From the NCBI RefSeq assembly GCF_013403975.1, contig NZ_JABFDH010000001.1:744001-808000 (forward strand): 64,000 bases of DNA. The letters run 5' to 3'. Each line of letters begins with the position of its first letter. The first letter of the stretch is position 1. Under the pieces are notes generated by a model. The model saw only the letters and a list, made by a program, of their open reading frames with translations. It was not told the origin of the DNA and made no database searches. This DNA is from Winogradskyella ursingii (GTDB lineage Bacteria; Bacteroidota; Bacteroidia; Flavobacteriales; Flavobacteriaceae). Below, piece after piece: positions 8,044-17,893 of the stretch. The position numbers and the translations under genes were made by a program.

Positions 8044-8958
8044 TTATTGAATTTTGAAATAAGTGTAAGGTTTTGCACCGAAGTGCTCTTCAAAAGTTCG
8101 ATAGAACTCCTTTCTTGATAGAACTCCATTTTGGTAAATAACCTCTGCAAGGTTTTTTTTGCGGATTTTATATTCCTTTACAATCTGTTCTAGTTTAATA
8201 GTGTCAATTAAATGATCAGGACTACTCTTAAAAACCTTTTCGGTGCCTAATTTCAATTTTTCAATTGATAAATCAAGATTGCGGCACAGACAACCAATGG
8301 TCAGAGGTCTTTTTCTTTGGGATTTTATTATCTCAGGCAATTTTTTAATTAGGTCTAATTCCTTGGATTTGAGAACGGTAATTTGATTCAGATTAAAAAA
8401 ATGGTTTAAGAAAATATATTTAAGCTCTTCCTTATAAGTTTTAGCCAAATCTTTCACTCGTTCTAATTTGTCATTCTTAAGTTCGAGCTTTTGGGCAATT
8501 TGCTCTATTCTGCTCGAGTCTGAAGTGAGTTGAGTATACAAGCTGTTTTTAAACCCTAAATTTTGATTGTTCTTACTATTATATGGATGATTTTTTATTG
8601 CTAAATTTTTTAATTTGTTCTTAGCCATTCCAAAATATATAAGTTCAGAATCTTCATATAAATCGTAGGATATCTCCTTTCCGTTTTTAACAATGATTGT
8701 TGTAACGTTTGGTGGGCAGACGATTTCATCACGAAATTCATCATCTACCAAAACTTTAAAACTTTTTTGTAATGGAAAAAAGAAATGAACATTAGCTTCG
8801 TTAACTACCTTCTTAAATTCTCTATGCTCAATATCTTGAGTGGAGAGTTTAAATAAGCCCAAGCTGGTATTGCAGTCCAAAAGTCTACTGCTATCAATCT
8901 CGTGAGATTGTATTGGGATATGATTTTTTTTGGTGGTATTTACAAAATTCAACCTCAT
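8044..8958 (-). CDS. Divergent AraC-type regulator
   Basis: 304 residues. The last 100 residues form a reduced AraC DNA-binding domain: LTIGCLCRNLDLSIEKLKLGTE as the first helix-turn-helix, then NLAEVIYQNGVLSRKEFYR and FGAKPYTYFK as the second. Residues 1-200 look like the sensing part, with a strand-rich region (HFFFPLQKSFKVLVDDEF, VTTIIVKNGKEISYDLY) and a helix-rich linker. The HTH signature is weaker than in the neighbour at 6685. It is divergent from the AraC-type gene at 9185. Target and signal unknown. Confidence 0.75.
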   Translation of the reverse strand: MRLNFVNTTKKNHIPIQSHEIDSSRLLDCNTSLGLFKLSTQDIEHREFKKVVNEANVHFFFPLQKSFKVLVDDEFRDEIVCPPNVTTIIVKNGKEISYDLYEDSELIYFGMAKNKLKNLAIKNHPYNSKNNQNLGFKNSLYTQLTSDSSRIEQIAQKLELKNDKLERVKDLAKTYKEELKYIFLNHFFNLNQITVLKSKELDLIKKLPEIIKSQRKRPLTIGCLCRNLDLSIEKLKLGTEKVFKSSPDHLIDTIKLEQIVKEYKIRKKNLAEVIYQNGVLSRKEFYRTFEEHFGAKPYTYFKIQ

Positions 8959-9126
8959 ATGGTTATTCTTTTTATTTGTAATTAGTACAGCCCAATACTT
9001 CGCTTTAAGAGCGAAAATGTAGGGGTTGTAATGTTAATTTTTTAACTATATTTAGGTTTCTTTAAGTCTGGAGGAAATTTAGTAGTTTAGAAAAAAGAAA
9101 GTTAGCTATAAATTGACCATAAATCT

Positions 9127-9155
9127 TTATACAATTTCAACATTAAATTGTATAA
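9127..9155. promoter_or_regulatory. Perfect 11-bp inverted repeat upstream of an AraC-type gene
   Basis: TTATACAATTT (9127-9137) and AAATTGTATAA (9145-9155) are perfect inverted copies with a 7-base spacer. The right arm runs into a promoter-like TAACTTTA (9153-9160, one mismatch to TAnnTTTG) ahead of the start at 9185. This is the layout of an operator for a dimeric regulator. No T run follows, so a terminator is unlikely. Confidence 0.5.
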
Positions 9156-9184
9156 CTTTAGACCAACCAACCTGATAGAACTGA

Positions 9185-9745
9185 ATGAGGCTACACGTAA
9201 AATTTGATATTGAAAAAATTTGTAAGGATCTGTTGTCTCATAAACTAGATGAGTTAGGTGTAAACTATAACTTGAGCTCATTTGGTGAGGTTGAAATCAT
9301 GCAAACTTTAAATGAAAAGGAGAAAAAGCAATTGCAACATATACTCAATAATTCTGGGATGAAAATCGTGAATGACCAGAACATGATTATTGTAGAAAAA
9401 ATAAAAGCCTTAATAACGGAGCTGATCAGGCAGGATGCCACATCTGCTAAAATAGTCGTATCGGATTATATAGAAGGTAAACTGCCCTATTCGTACAATT
9501 ACTTATCCAGAGTTTTTTCTGAGGTTACTTATATGTCTTTGGAAAAGTACGTGATTCTTCAAAAAATAGATTACGTCAAGGAACTTTTAATGGAGCAAAA
9601 CTTAAGCCTTACTCAAATCGCTTACAAGCTCAATTATAGTAGCGTAGCTCACTTGTCAAAGCAGTTTAAAAAGCACACAGGTTTTAGTCCTTCCTCCTTT
9701 AAAGAATTAAAGAAAAAACTAAAAAATAATACAACCAATCAATAA
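9185..9745 (+). CDS. Short AraC-family regulator next to a two-component hybrid
   Basis: 186 residues. Residues 1-70 form a small alpha/beta region (HVKFDIEKICKDLL, VNYNLSSFGEVEI, GMKIV) with no known ligand pocket. From residue 80 on comes a full AraC domain: SAKIVVSDYIEGKLPYSYNYLSRVF and SLTQIAYKLNYSSVAHLSKQF, then HTGFSPSSFKELK. It is 15 bases ahead of the receiver-domain gene at 9761, with the CheB/CheR kinase following, so the three probably form one unit; the regulator may act on the unit itself through the dyad at 9127-9155. That link is inference. Confidence 0.8.
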   Translation: MRLHVKFDIEKICKDLLSHKLDELGVNYNLSSFGEVEIMQTLNEKEKKQLQHILNNSGMKIVNDQNMIIVEKIKALITELIRQDATSAKIVVSDYIEGKLPYSYNYLSRVFSEVTYMSLEKYVILQKIDYVKELLMEQNLSLTQIAYKLNYSSVAHLSKQFKKHTGFSPSSFKELKKKLKNNTTNQ

Positions 9746-9760
9746 TTATTTAAGCAATCT

Positions 9761-10207
9761 ATGGCATTTGAAAAGTTGAATATCGTCCTTGCCGATGACG
9801 ATGATGATGACAGAGAAATTTTTAAACTAGCTATTTCTCAAATTGGGGTAAATACATCACTAAAGATGTTTAAAAACGGTGTGGAACTCACGGAGTATTT
9901 ACGTCAAGAAGATACAATACTGCCCAATATTTTATTTTTAGATTTAAATATGCCTGCAATGGACGGGTTTGAGTGTCTTAGGGAAATTAAAAAAAATCCA
10001 GGTCTAGGCCCTATTACAGTAATTATTTACTCTACATCATCATCTGAAAAAGATATTGAAAAGACTTTTTTAGAAGGTGCCAATATTTATATCAACAAGC
10101 CTTCTGATTACGAAACGCTTAAGACTGTCCTTAAGAAAGTATTGACTTTAGATTGGCAATACCAGACATCCATCTTAAATCGTGATAACTTTTTGTTTAG
10201 GTTTTAG
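9761..10207 (+). CDS. Stand-alone response regulator receiver protein
   Basis: 148 residues, one CheY-like receiver domain and no output domain. The acidic pocket lies in ADDDDDDRE (residues 11-19), the phospho-acceptor Asp is residue 61 in FLDLNMPAMDGFE, the switch Ser/Thr is in IIYSTSS and the conserved Lys is in YINKPSDY. Such single-domain receivers are usual partners of CheB/CheR-PAS-kinase hybrids and phytochrome-type kinases, and the hybrid kinase gene follows after 57 bases. It likely takes phosphate from that kinase, by inference from position. Confidence 0.9.
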   Translation: MAFEKLNIVLADDDDDDREIFKLAISQIGVNTSLKMFKNGVELTEYLRQEDTILPNILFLDLNMPAMDGFECLREIKKNPGLGPITVIIYSTSSSEKDIEKTFLEGANIYINKPSDYETLKTVLKKVLTLDWQYQTSILNRDNFLFRF

Positions 10208-10264
10208 TTAATATCAGACCATATAATAATTGTAAAATCTGTATTGCGAATAAATAATTAGACT

Positions 10265-13200
10265 GTGAGTGAAACTGTAAAATCTAATAAGGACAAAGAA
10301 ATGTTTGTTGTCGGTGTTGGTGCCTCTGCAGGAGGTTTGGATGCTTTAACTAAATTTCTAAAAAACTTTAATGAAATCGATGTAGATCTATGTATTGTCA
10401 TTGTAATGCATCTCAGTCCGGACTATAAAAGTCAACTGGCACCTATTTTAGATAAAAGATGTAAATGGCCTGTAATTTCTGCGGAAAATAATATGTCTCT
10501 AAAAAAGGGACATGTCTATACCACTCCACAGAATAAACAAATTCGCATTCAAAATAATGAATTGATTTTAGAGGAATTATCTTTAGAGCACGCACATACG
10601 CCATCTATAGATAACTTTTTTGTGTCTTTGGCACGTGATAATGCAAAAAAAGCTATCGCTATTATTTTATCTGGTTTTGGTAAAGATGGTGCTGCTGGTA
10701 TATCCACGATTCACGAGCTCGGTGGTTTCACCATTGCTCAATTGCCAGAAACTGCAGAACATAGAAATATGCCAACGGCAGCAATAGAGACTGGTCACGT
10801 AGACTTAATTGTCCCAGCAGATCAAATGTATGATGATGTTATACAATACATTAAAAACTCTAGAGCCATAGCAACTAGTAAGAGAAAAAAAGAACCAATA
10901 GATGCTATTTTTAGTTTATTGGAAAAACGTAGCGGCACAGATTTCTCGATGTACAAACCGTCTACTATTATGAGGCGTATTAATCATAGAATTAATACGC
11001 TACAATTGCGAAACATACTAGAATATTACGAACTTATAAAGTCCAGCCCAAGAGAGTTAGACAATCTATTTGATTCTGTCCTAATTGTTGTAACTGAATT
11101 TTTCAGAGATCTCGAAGCCTTTGACCAATTAAGGAAGCAACTCACAGAAATGATGGAAGATAAAAAACCAGGTGATTCTATTCGTATCTGGAGCGTAGGT
11201 TGTGCAACGGGCGAAGAACCTTATTCTATTGCAATTCTTTTGCATGAATTAATAGGTCATAAAATCCACCAGTACAACGTTCATATTTTTGCATCAGATA
11301 TTGATGAACGTGCCATTAATTATGGTCGTAAGGCAATCTATCATAAAGACACATTGGGCAATGTGCCAGCCGAAATCATTAATAAATATTTTGAAAAAAC
11401 AGATGATATTCATTTTGAGATAAAAAAGGAAATAAAACAACATGTACTTTTTACTCGACATGACATTACTAATGATCCTCCTTTCGTTAAACTAGATGTG
11501 GTCGTTTGCCGAAATCTGCTTATTTACTTTAACAATAATCTTCAAAAGCAGAGCTTTCAGATATTTCATTATTCTTTGAAGCCAAAAGGAATATTGTTTT
11601 TGGGTAAATCCGAAAGTGTCAGTGTAGCAGCAGATTTGTTTTCAAATGTGGGAAAAGGTAAAATCTATAGAAAAGCTGAAGCTGCACTTAATTATCAGCT
11701 AAAATTTTCGAGACTTCGAAGTAGAAATCAAGAGCTCAAAAAACAGGAAAAGCAAAATAATATTCGCAATATGAGTATTGCAGATGTTGCCAAAGAGACC
11801 TTGTATTATAAATTGGACAATCCATTTGTAGTAATCAACGACAATGCAGAAATCAAAGAGGTACATGGGAGTCTAAGGCTCTATTTGGAGATTAGCGAAG
11901 GTACAATGAATGCCAACTTGCACAAAATGGTGAACCCAGAGTTGGTTACTGTTCTTAAAGCCGTATTGACGCAAGTAAAAAAAACCAGTATATCACATAC
12001 CAGTCACGCTGTAAAATTTAGACTTTATGAACAATGGCATTATGTGCGTATAAAAATAATTCCACTGATTTACAGAATTAGTAAGGTACAATACTATATG
12101 GTGATATTTGAAAAAATTGAACCAAACGAAGGTCACCTTGAGCTTCAAAAGAAACTGGAAACTTCGGATTTTGTCAATCTTCGAATAAAAGAACTTGAAG
12201 ATGAATTAACCTCTACGAAGGAACATCTTCAAATTTTTACGGAAGAATTAGAAGCTACAAATGAAGAGCTTCAAAGTATTAACGAAGAATTGCAATCCTC
12301 TAATGAGGAACTAAAATCTAGTAACGAAGAACTCGAGACCAGTAATGAAGAACTGCAATCGGCAAATGAGGAGCTTAATACGGCCAACCAAGAGTTACGC
12401 ATAACCAACGATTTACTATTGGAAAAAGAACAAGAGCTTAAGGCTGAAAAAGAAATTAGTCAACGTAACGAGCTTATATATAAAACCATTGCAGAAAACA
12501 TACCAGACGGTGTTGTAGGTATTCTCAATAAAGATTTTGAAATTGAATACTTATCTGGGCAAGCCTTGAATGGAGACTTGGCCGAAGACTTTATAGGACA
12601 ATATATGCCTAGCCTAAACCCATCAGAACGTGAAGCCAAGCGTATAGAAAAATTATGTAAGGATACGCTTGATGGCAAGGGAGGTTCCATTGAAGTAAAA
12701 TATAACGATCAATTTTTTGAGATAAAAACCGTAAAATTTAAAATCCCATATTTAGAGGAAGATAGAATTTTGTATTTGGCACTTGAAGTTACAAATACCA
12801 AACTTAATCAGATAAGGTTAGAAACTGCCATAGCTGCATCTAATATTATAGTTTTTGAACACGACTTTATCAACGATAGAATATTACCCAATAAGTTACT
12901 GTCTCAATTCTTAGAATTAGATTCTAAAAAGCCCATTAATTATGCATCGCTTAATAGCAAGATACACCCAGATGACCTCTCGATACGCGAAAAAAATTTA
13001 AAGAAAGCAAAGAAAACAGGTAATATTAATCACGAAATCAGAATTCAATTAAAAAATAAGGTAAAGCATGTGAGAATTACTGGTAAAGTTCTTTATGACG
13101 AGAATAAAAAGCCAATACGAGCTTATACAGGTATTTTAGATATAACTAAAGACAAAGTTTTCTTAGAAAAAGTAAAAGAGAGCGAAGAGCGCTTTAGGAC

Positions 13201-14323
13201 CATATCAAATGCAGCACCCTTAACCATTTGGATTACGGATAAAAATGGTATGTGTACTTATATCAATGAATATTGGCTCAAATTTACAGGAAGCACAATT
13301 AATGATAATCTTGGAAGAGGATGGCTTAAATTTATACATAAAGACGATGTAGAGGCTGCAGAAAAAGCCTATGCAGATGCCCATACAAAGAAAGAGAAAT
13401 TTTCCTCAGAATATCGAGGGAGAAGGGCAGATGGTACATACTTCTGGTTTTTAAATCAAGGTATTCCTGCTTTTGACATGAATGGAAATTTTAATGGTTA
13501 TTTGGGGTCATTTGTAAATATTAATGACCAAATAGAATTTAGAGATAAATTAGAGAAAAAAGTAACACAGCGTACAAAGGAAATTTCTAAAGTGAACGAT
13601 GAGTTGGTAAAACTCAATATGGACTTGGAGGAATTTGCCTATATGGCGAGTCACGATCTAAAAGAACCATTGCGTAAAATAAGAACTTTTAACTCTTTGA
13701 TGCGTTCTAAAGATATTGATGGAAATTCATCGGAAGAATATTCTAAAAAAATTGAAAGTTCGGCAGAACGCATGGTTGATCTTATTGATAGCATTTTAGA
13801 ATACAGTAAATTTGAAGACGCCAGCGATGATTTTGAAGATGTAGTTTTAGACGAGATACTTGAACAGGTCAAATCAGATCTTGCTTTGATTATCAAAGAA
13901 CAAAATGTAAAGATTAAAAATAAAGACTTAGGTAGTCTTAATGGTATTCCAATACGAGTTTATCAACTGTTTTCTAATTTAATTCGTAATGCTATAAAAT
14001 TTAACAAAAACAGCCCAATTATTGAAATAAGTACTTCTGTAATTAATGGTGAGGATATGCCAAAGAAATTAAATGCAAATCCGGAGCTTAATTTTAAAAA
14101 ATTAATATTCAAGGATAATGGTATTGGACTTGATTTGTCTAAGAAAGATTATATTCTAAAGCCATTTAAAAAGCTCAATTCAAAAAGCGATTATCCAGGA
14201 ACGGGAATAGGTTTGGCAATATGCAAACGTATCATGGATATGCATCACGGATGTATAGACATTGAAAGTAATGCCGGTGAGGGTTCAAGTTTTATTCTTT
14301 ATTTTCCAATTCTTGATAAGTAA
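10265..14323 (+). CDS. CheB-CheR-PAS-histidine kinase hybrid
   Basis: 1352 residues, GTG start. Domains in order: CheB methylesterase (1-190) with an intact Ser21 (GASAGG), His49 (MHLSP) and Asp141 (GFGKDG); CheR methyltransferase (about 210-475) with YKPSTIMRRINHRI and the SAM loop WSVGCATGEEPYS; a PAS-like region (about 525-610); a long coiled coil (about 640-735) made of repeated NEELxxS heptads; three further PAS domains (about 740-845, 855-965, 975-1095); and a HisKA/HATPase pair with phospho-acceptor His1130 (ASHDLKEPLRKI) and GTGIGLAICKRI. No membrane span, so cytoplasmic. There is no attached receiver; the lone receiver upstream is the likely partner. It ends 18 bases from the stop of a second, opposing homologue. 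Confidence 0.92.
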   Translation: MSETVKSNKDKEMFVVGVGASAGGLDALTKFLKNFNEIDVDLCIVIVMHLSPDYKSQLAPILDKRCKWPVISAENNMSLKKGHVYTTPQNKQIRIQNNELILEELSLEHAHTPSIDNFFVSLARDNAKKAIAIILSGFGKDGAAGISTIHELGGFTIAQLPETAEHRNMPTAAIETGHVDLIVPADQMYDDVIQYIKNSRAIATSKRKKEPIDAIFSLLEKRSGTDFSMYKPSTIMRRINHRINTLQLRNILEYYELIKSSPRELDNLFDSVLIVVTEFFRDLEAFDQLRKQLTEMMEDKKPGDSIRIWSVGCATGEEPYSIAILLHELIGHKIHQYNVHIFASDIDERAINYGRKAIYHKDTLGNVPAEIINKYFEKTDDIHFEIKKEIKQHVLFTRHDITNDPPFVKLDVVVCRNLLIYFNNNLQKQSFQIFHYSLKPKGILFLGKSESVSVAADLFSNVGKGKIYRKAEAALNYQLKFSRLRSRNQELKKQEKQNNIRNMSIADVAKETLYYKLDNPFVVINDNAEIKEVHGSLRLYLEISEGTMNANLHKMVNPELVTVLKAVLTQVKKTSISHTSHAVKFRLYEQWHYVRIKIIPLIYRISKVQYYMVIFEKIEPNEGHLELQKKLETSDFVNLRIKELEDELTSTKEHLQIFTEELEATNEELQSINEELQSSNEELKSSNEELETSNEELQSANEELNTANQELRITNDLLLEKEQELKAEKEISQRNELIYKTIAENIPDGVVGILNKDFEIEYLSGQALNGDLAEDFIGQYMPSLNPSEREAKRIEKLCKDTLDGKGGSIEVKYNDQFFEIKTVKFKIPYLEEDRILYLALEVTNTKLNQIRLETAIAASNIIVFEHDFINDRILPNKLLSQFLELDSKKPINYASLNSKIHPDDLSIREKNLKKAKKTGNINHEIRIQLKNKVKHVRITGKVLYDENKKPIRAYTGILDITKDKVFLEKVKESEERFRTISNAAPLTIWITDKNGMCTYINEYWLKFTGSTINDNLGRGWLKFIHKDDVEAAEKAYADAHTKKEKFSSEYRGRRADGTYFWFLNQGIPAFDMNGNFNGYLGSFVNINDQIEFRDKLEKKVTQRTKEISKVNDELVKLNMDLEEFAYMASHDLKEPLRKIRTFNSLMRSKDIDGNSSEEYSKKIESSAERMVDLIDSILEYSKFEDASDDFEDVVLDEILEQVKSDLALIIKEQNVKIKNKDLGSLNGIPIRVYQLFSNLIRNAIKFNKNSPIIEISTSVINGEDMPKKLNANPELNFKKLIFKDNGIGLDLSKKDYILKPFKKLNSKSDYPGTGIGLAICKRIMDMHHGCIDIESNAGEGSSFILYFPILDK

Positions 14324-14341
14324 AGCTTTAACCGCATAAGT

Positions 14342-17300
14342 TTAATTACGGTCTATAGGTAAAATCACATGAAATTGAGTGCCATTTCCTACTTCAGAAT
14401 CAATATGTATATGGCCCTTATGGTTTTTTACTATTGTTTTGCAAAGAGCCAACCCAATGCCACTGCCTTCATATTCACTTTGAGAATGTAATCTTTTAAA
14501 AATAGCAAACACTTGCTTTTGATGCTTTGCATCTATACCAATACCATTGTCAGAGACTGTAATTTGAGTGTATTTTTTATTTGGATCTAGCTTATGGTTT
14601 TCAATGGCGCGATCTGAAAGATTTTGGCTATAAACTTTTATGATTGGTTTTACGTCATTTCTGCTGAATTTTAAACCGTTGGATATAAGGTTGGTAAATA
14701 GCTGGCGCATTTGTACAGGTATAGCTTCTATAACAGGAAGTTCATCAATATGTACATCCGCACCTGCATTATTTATAGTCATTTCTAAATCAAAGGTAAT
14801 GTCACTTAATGTGGCGTTGAGATCAGTTTTGTCAAATAATTCCTCTTTGTCCGAGATACTCGAAAAGGTGAGAAGATCTGCAATTAAAACAGACATCTTA
14901 TGTGCGGATTTTTCAATTTTTTTGAGATATGCCTTTTTGTCTTCAACATCATTTTGGTTTAATAAGCTGGCAAAGATTTGTATTTTTCTAAGAGGTTCTT
15001 GCAAGTCGTGGCTCGCTACACGCGCAAAATTCTCTAAATGTTCGTTGGCCTTATTCAGCTTGGTAATGGTATCTTTATATTTTTTTAAAGTATTTATACG
15101 TTCAGTGGCATCTTCAATCGCCAACAAAATCATTTTTTGGTCTTGTCCTGGATAAGAAATTTCTTTGGCGTTAAGGAACAATTGTCTACTGCCTAAGCCG
15201 TTGAGGTTTATTTTTAATTCAAAATCCACCAACTCTGTATCCTTTGGTATTAGATCATGAAGTAATTTTTTTAGTTCATTATTATTCCATTGACCTTGCT
15301 GAATTGTATCTATGGTTTTGCCTTTTAATTGCGATTCCATAACCATAAAATGCTTTCGAAAGGAAGCATTTGCCGAAATTATGCACAGTTCCTTATCCAG
15401 TACCAAAAAAGGTTCTCTTAGCGTTGTGATTATGCCTTCTGAGTAGGTTAATGCGTTTTCTAATTGTTGTTGTTTTTCCAGTAATTCTTGGTTGACAATT
15501 ACCAATTCTTCATTAGAAGATAGTACTTCCTCTTTTGAGGTTTCCAGTTCTTCATTTAGGCTCTGCATTTCCTCATTATTGCTCAACAATTCTTCGTTAG
15601 TCGTTTGCAAATCTTGATTAACCTGGCTTTGTCGTTCTCCTATTTTGTGCATATCTGCACGTGTTAGGGCAAGTTCTTTTTCTAAAACATCATTTTTTTC
15701 TTTAATGCTATTATCAGTACTTCTAACATTTTTGAAACTATGTACTAGTTTCTCTAGGAATGACGGTTTTTTTGAGTTTTTCTTGAATATAATGAGATAA
15801 TGCGGTTCTGTATTTTTATTTAGCTTTACTATTTCAAAATTTATGCTTTCGGTTTTATCGTTGTTTTTTATTTGAATCTCTTTTTTGTACACACCTAAAT
15901 CCGTCCCGTCTTCGCTCAGTTTGTGCACACCGTTCCTGATTTCAAAAGCCATGGAAGATGGCACCATATTAAGAATACTGTGGCTTGGTTTACCACTTTG
16001 CACTTTAAGAAATTCTGAAATATTTCCCTGAGTATTTATAACTTGAAAATTTTCATCTATTAATGCGTTTGTGGGTGCATAGGAAGATAGCAGTACATCT
16101 TGTGCCTGTTTATTAACGTCTAAATTAAATTCTGGTTGTTGGTCTAAAACCATAGTGTTGATTTCTTTGGATTTGTTTAATCCCGATTTAAATGGTAGTC
16201 TGTAATATTTGCCTTTTCCCTGTTTTCGGCTATAGGTCTTGTTCTTTTTTGACAACGTTAAAAACAAATCGGAATCCGTACCAGCTGTTTCAGATTTACC
16301 TAATAATAAAACGCCTTCTGGGTTCAATGCAAAATGAAAATTTTCTAAAACCTTCTTTTGAAGAAAGGAATCAAAATATATAAGCACGTTTCTACAGCTT
16401 ATAAGATCCATTTTTGCTAATGGTGGATCGGTAATCATATTGTGCTTTGCAAAAACGATATTTTCTCTGAGTATTCTACTTACTTGATATCCACCATTAA
16501 ATGGTTTAAAGAATTTCTGTTTTTGCTCAGTACTAAGATTTTGCAGTGCGCTTTCACTATAAACGGCTTTTCTTGCCTTTTCAATAGATGCGCCAGAAAT
16601 GTCTGTACCGAAAATCTGAATATTAAAATAGTTTAACTTATTCTTTTTTTCTAATGCTTTAAACAAACATATGGCGAGTGTGTAGACTTCTTCTCCTGTA
16701 GCACAACCTGCACTCCAAATTCTAATAGATTCATCTTTGTTTTTTTGTTTTGAGATCTTGGCCACAAGTTTTTCGCAGATATCCTCAAAAAGGCCTGGAT
16801 CCCTATAAAAAGAAGTAACTTTAATAAGTAGTTCTTGAACAAGGACCGCTGTTTCCTCATTATTGGATTGTAAACATTTTAAATAATCCTCTAGACTGTT
16901 AACTTGGCAGATGGCCATCCTTCTAATAATACGTCTATAAAGCGTGGGCCTTTTGTAGTGTGTAAAATCAATTTCAGAATATATTCGAATATGGGCAATC
17001 ACCTTCCTAAATAATTCTTCTTCAATAATACTTTGGCTTTTGCCGTTGTAAAGACTATTTAGTGGATAATGTTGAAAGTATGATTTAATTTTTTCTGGTA
17101 TTTCTTCTGGCTTAAGAACAAAATCGACAGTATCACCCTCATCTGAATTTGAAAATATCTGTTTGTCGTCAGACCCTTCTGTAGAAGCGGTAAAACTAAT
17201 ACCTCCATTTTCCTTTATATGTTCCAGACCTATACTATAAGCAGTTGTAGTATCAGATAAAATTATACCGACTGCAAAATTTTTATACCCATCGGCTAGA

Positions 17301-17659
17301 CTTGTAAAAAAATTGTCTTTAGTTAAATTAGATTGGTCCTTATCTCTTTTTAAGTCTAGATTTAGGCCAAGTATGGCAGGTGATTGTTTTTCCGTGATGA
17401 CATAAACCTTGTTAGGTGTTATCACCGTGGTTTTTGTGACTTTTTCAATAGGTAACTTTGATTCTTCGGCAAGATTGTCTATTAACTCCTTTTCGTGAGA
17501 AGTGCTTAGGGTATGTAAAATCACGTAGGCGATATTTGCATTTTGGTCCGTGTAGGTTAGAATTTTTTTTAATAAATCTATGCCGCCAAAAGAACATGCA
17601 ATACCAACAATAGGAAATTGTTGCTTTGAAGCTTCTGATTTATTGCTTACCAAGTGCAT
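14342..17659 (-). CDS. CheB-CheR-histidine kinase hybrid with a degenerate esterase domain
   Basis: 1105 residues, same plan as the facing gene at 10265 but shorter. The CheB part keeps Ser23 (ACSFGG) and His49 (LHTLS), but the catalytic Asp position reads TTTAYS where the neighbour has GKDGAA, so esterase activity is probably lost. The CheR part looks intact (YKRPTLYRRIIRRM, WSAGCATGEEVY, SCRNVLIYF). A coiled coil with NEELLSNNEEMQ-type heptads (about 665-730) leads to one PAS region (about 740-850), then HisKA with His884 (ASHDLQEPLRKI) and an ATPase with DNGIGI and GSGIGLALCK. Cytoplasmic. Its 5' end faces the beta-glucosidase gene across 234 bases. Confidence 0.92.
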   Translation of the reverse strand: MHLVSNKSEASKQQFPIVGIACSFGGIDLLKKILTYTDQNANIAYVILHTLSTSHEKELIDNLAEESKLPIEKVTKTTVITPNKVYVITEKQSPAILGLNLDLKRDKDQSNLTKDNFFTSLADGYKNFAVGIILSDTTTAYSIGLEHIKENGGISFTASTEGSDDKQIFSNSDEGDTVDFVLKPEEIPEKIKSYFQHYPLNSLYNGKSQSIIEEELFRKVIAHIRIYSEIDFTHYKRPTLYRRIIRRMAICQVNSLEDYLKCLQSNNEETAVLVQELLIKVTSFYRDPGLFEDICEKLVAKISKQKNKDESIRIWSAGCATGEEVYTLAICLFKALEKKNKLNYFNIQIFGTDISGASIEKARKAVYSESALQNLSTEQKQKFFKPFNGGYQVSRILRENIVFAKHNMITDPPLAKMDLISCRNVLIYFDSFLQKKVLENFHFALNPEGVLLLGKSETAGTDSDLFLTLSKKNKTYSRKQGKGKYYRLPFKSGLNKSKEINTMVLDQQPEFNLDVNKQAQDVLLSSYAPTNALIDENFQVINTQGNISEFLKVQSGKPSHSILNMVPSSMAFEIRNGVHKLSEDGTDLGVYKKEIQIKNNDKTESINFEIVKLNKNTEPHYLIIFKKNSKKPSFLEKLVHSFKNVRSTDNSIKEKNDVLEKELALTRADMHKIGERQSQVNQDLQTTNEELLSNNEEMQSLNEELETSKEEVLSSNEELVIVNQELLEKQQQLENALTYSEGIITTLREPFLVLDKELCIISANASFRKHFMVMESQLKGKTIDTIQQGQWNNNELKKLLHDLIPKDTELVDFELKINLNGLGSRQLFLNAKEISYPGQDQKMILLAIEDATERINTLKKYKDTITKLNKANEHLENFARVASHDLQEPLRKIQIFASLLNQNDVEDKKAYLKKIEKSAHKMSVLIADLLTFSSISDKEELFDKTDLNATLSDITFDLEMTINNAGADVHIDELPVIEAIPVQMRQLFTNLISNGLKFSRNDVKPIIKVYSQNLSDRAIENHKLDPNKKYTQITVSDNGIGIDAKHQKQVFAIFKRLHSQSEYEGSGIGLALCKTIVKNHKGHIHIDSEVGNGTQFHVILPIDRN

Positions 17660-17846
17660 AATTTTAGGGAATAGTTAAAGATACATTATTAAAGATGCTT
17701 TTCTAATAAAAAAGGTATTATGATTTGTGCAAAAAAAACGATTTGTTGTCCGTAAAAACTTAAGATCTGCTGATTTAGGTTATAAATCCAATGACGTTTA
17801 CCAAATTCATAACTAATGATTTGAGAAACCTTCACAAGTTGCTTCT

Positions 17847-17854
17847 TATATTTG
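17847..17854 (+). promoter_or_regulatory. Bacteroidota -7 element upstream of the GH3 gene
   Basis: TATATTTG matches TAnnTTTG exactly and lies 39 bases before the ATG at 17894. A TTG at 17821-17823 could be the -33 element, with a long spacing. Confidence 0.5.
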
Positions 17855-17893
17855 TAGCGTTCTATTAACAATTTAACTTTTTCCAACTAAGAA

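Noticed and set aside
12241-12405. Regular DNA repeat that could suggest a CRISPR array
   Set aside because: It encodes in-frame NEEL heptads of a coiled coil, with no spacers and no cas genes in the window.
14640-15155. 171-codon plus-strand frame inside the minus-strand kinase gene
   Set aside because: Shadow of the HisKA/HATPase coding region; Ser/Phe-rich composition with no domain.
17689-17886. 65-codon minus-strand frame ahead of the GH3 gene
   Set aside because: Needs a TTG start and overlaps the likely promoter (TATATTTG at 17847) of the GH3 gene; no family recognised.
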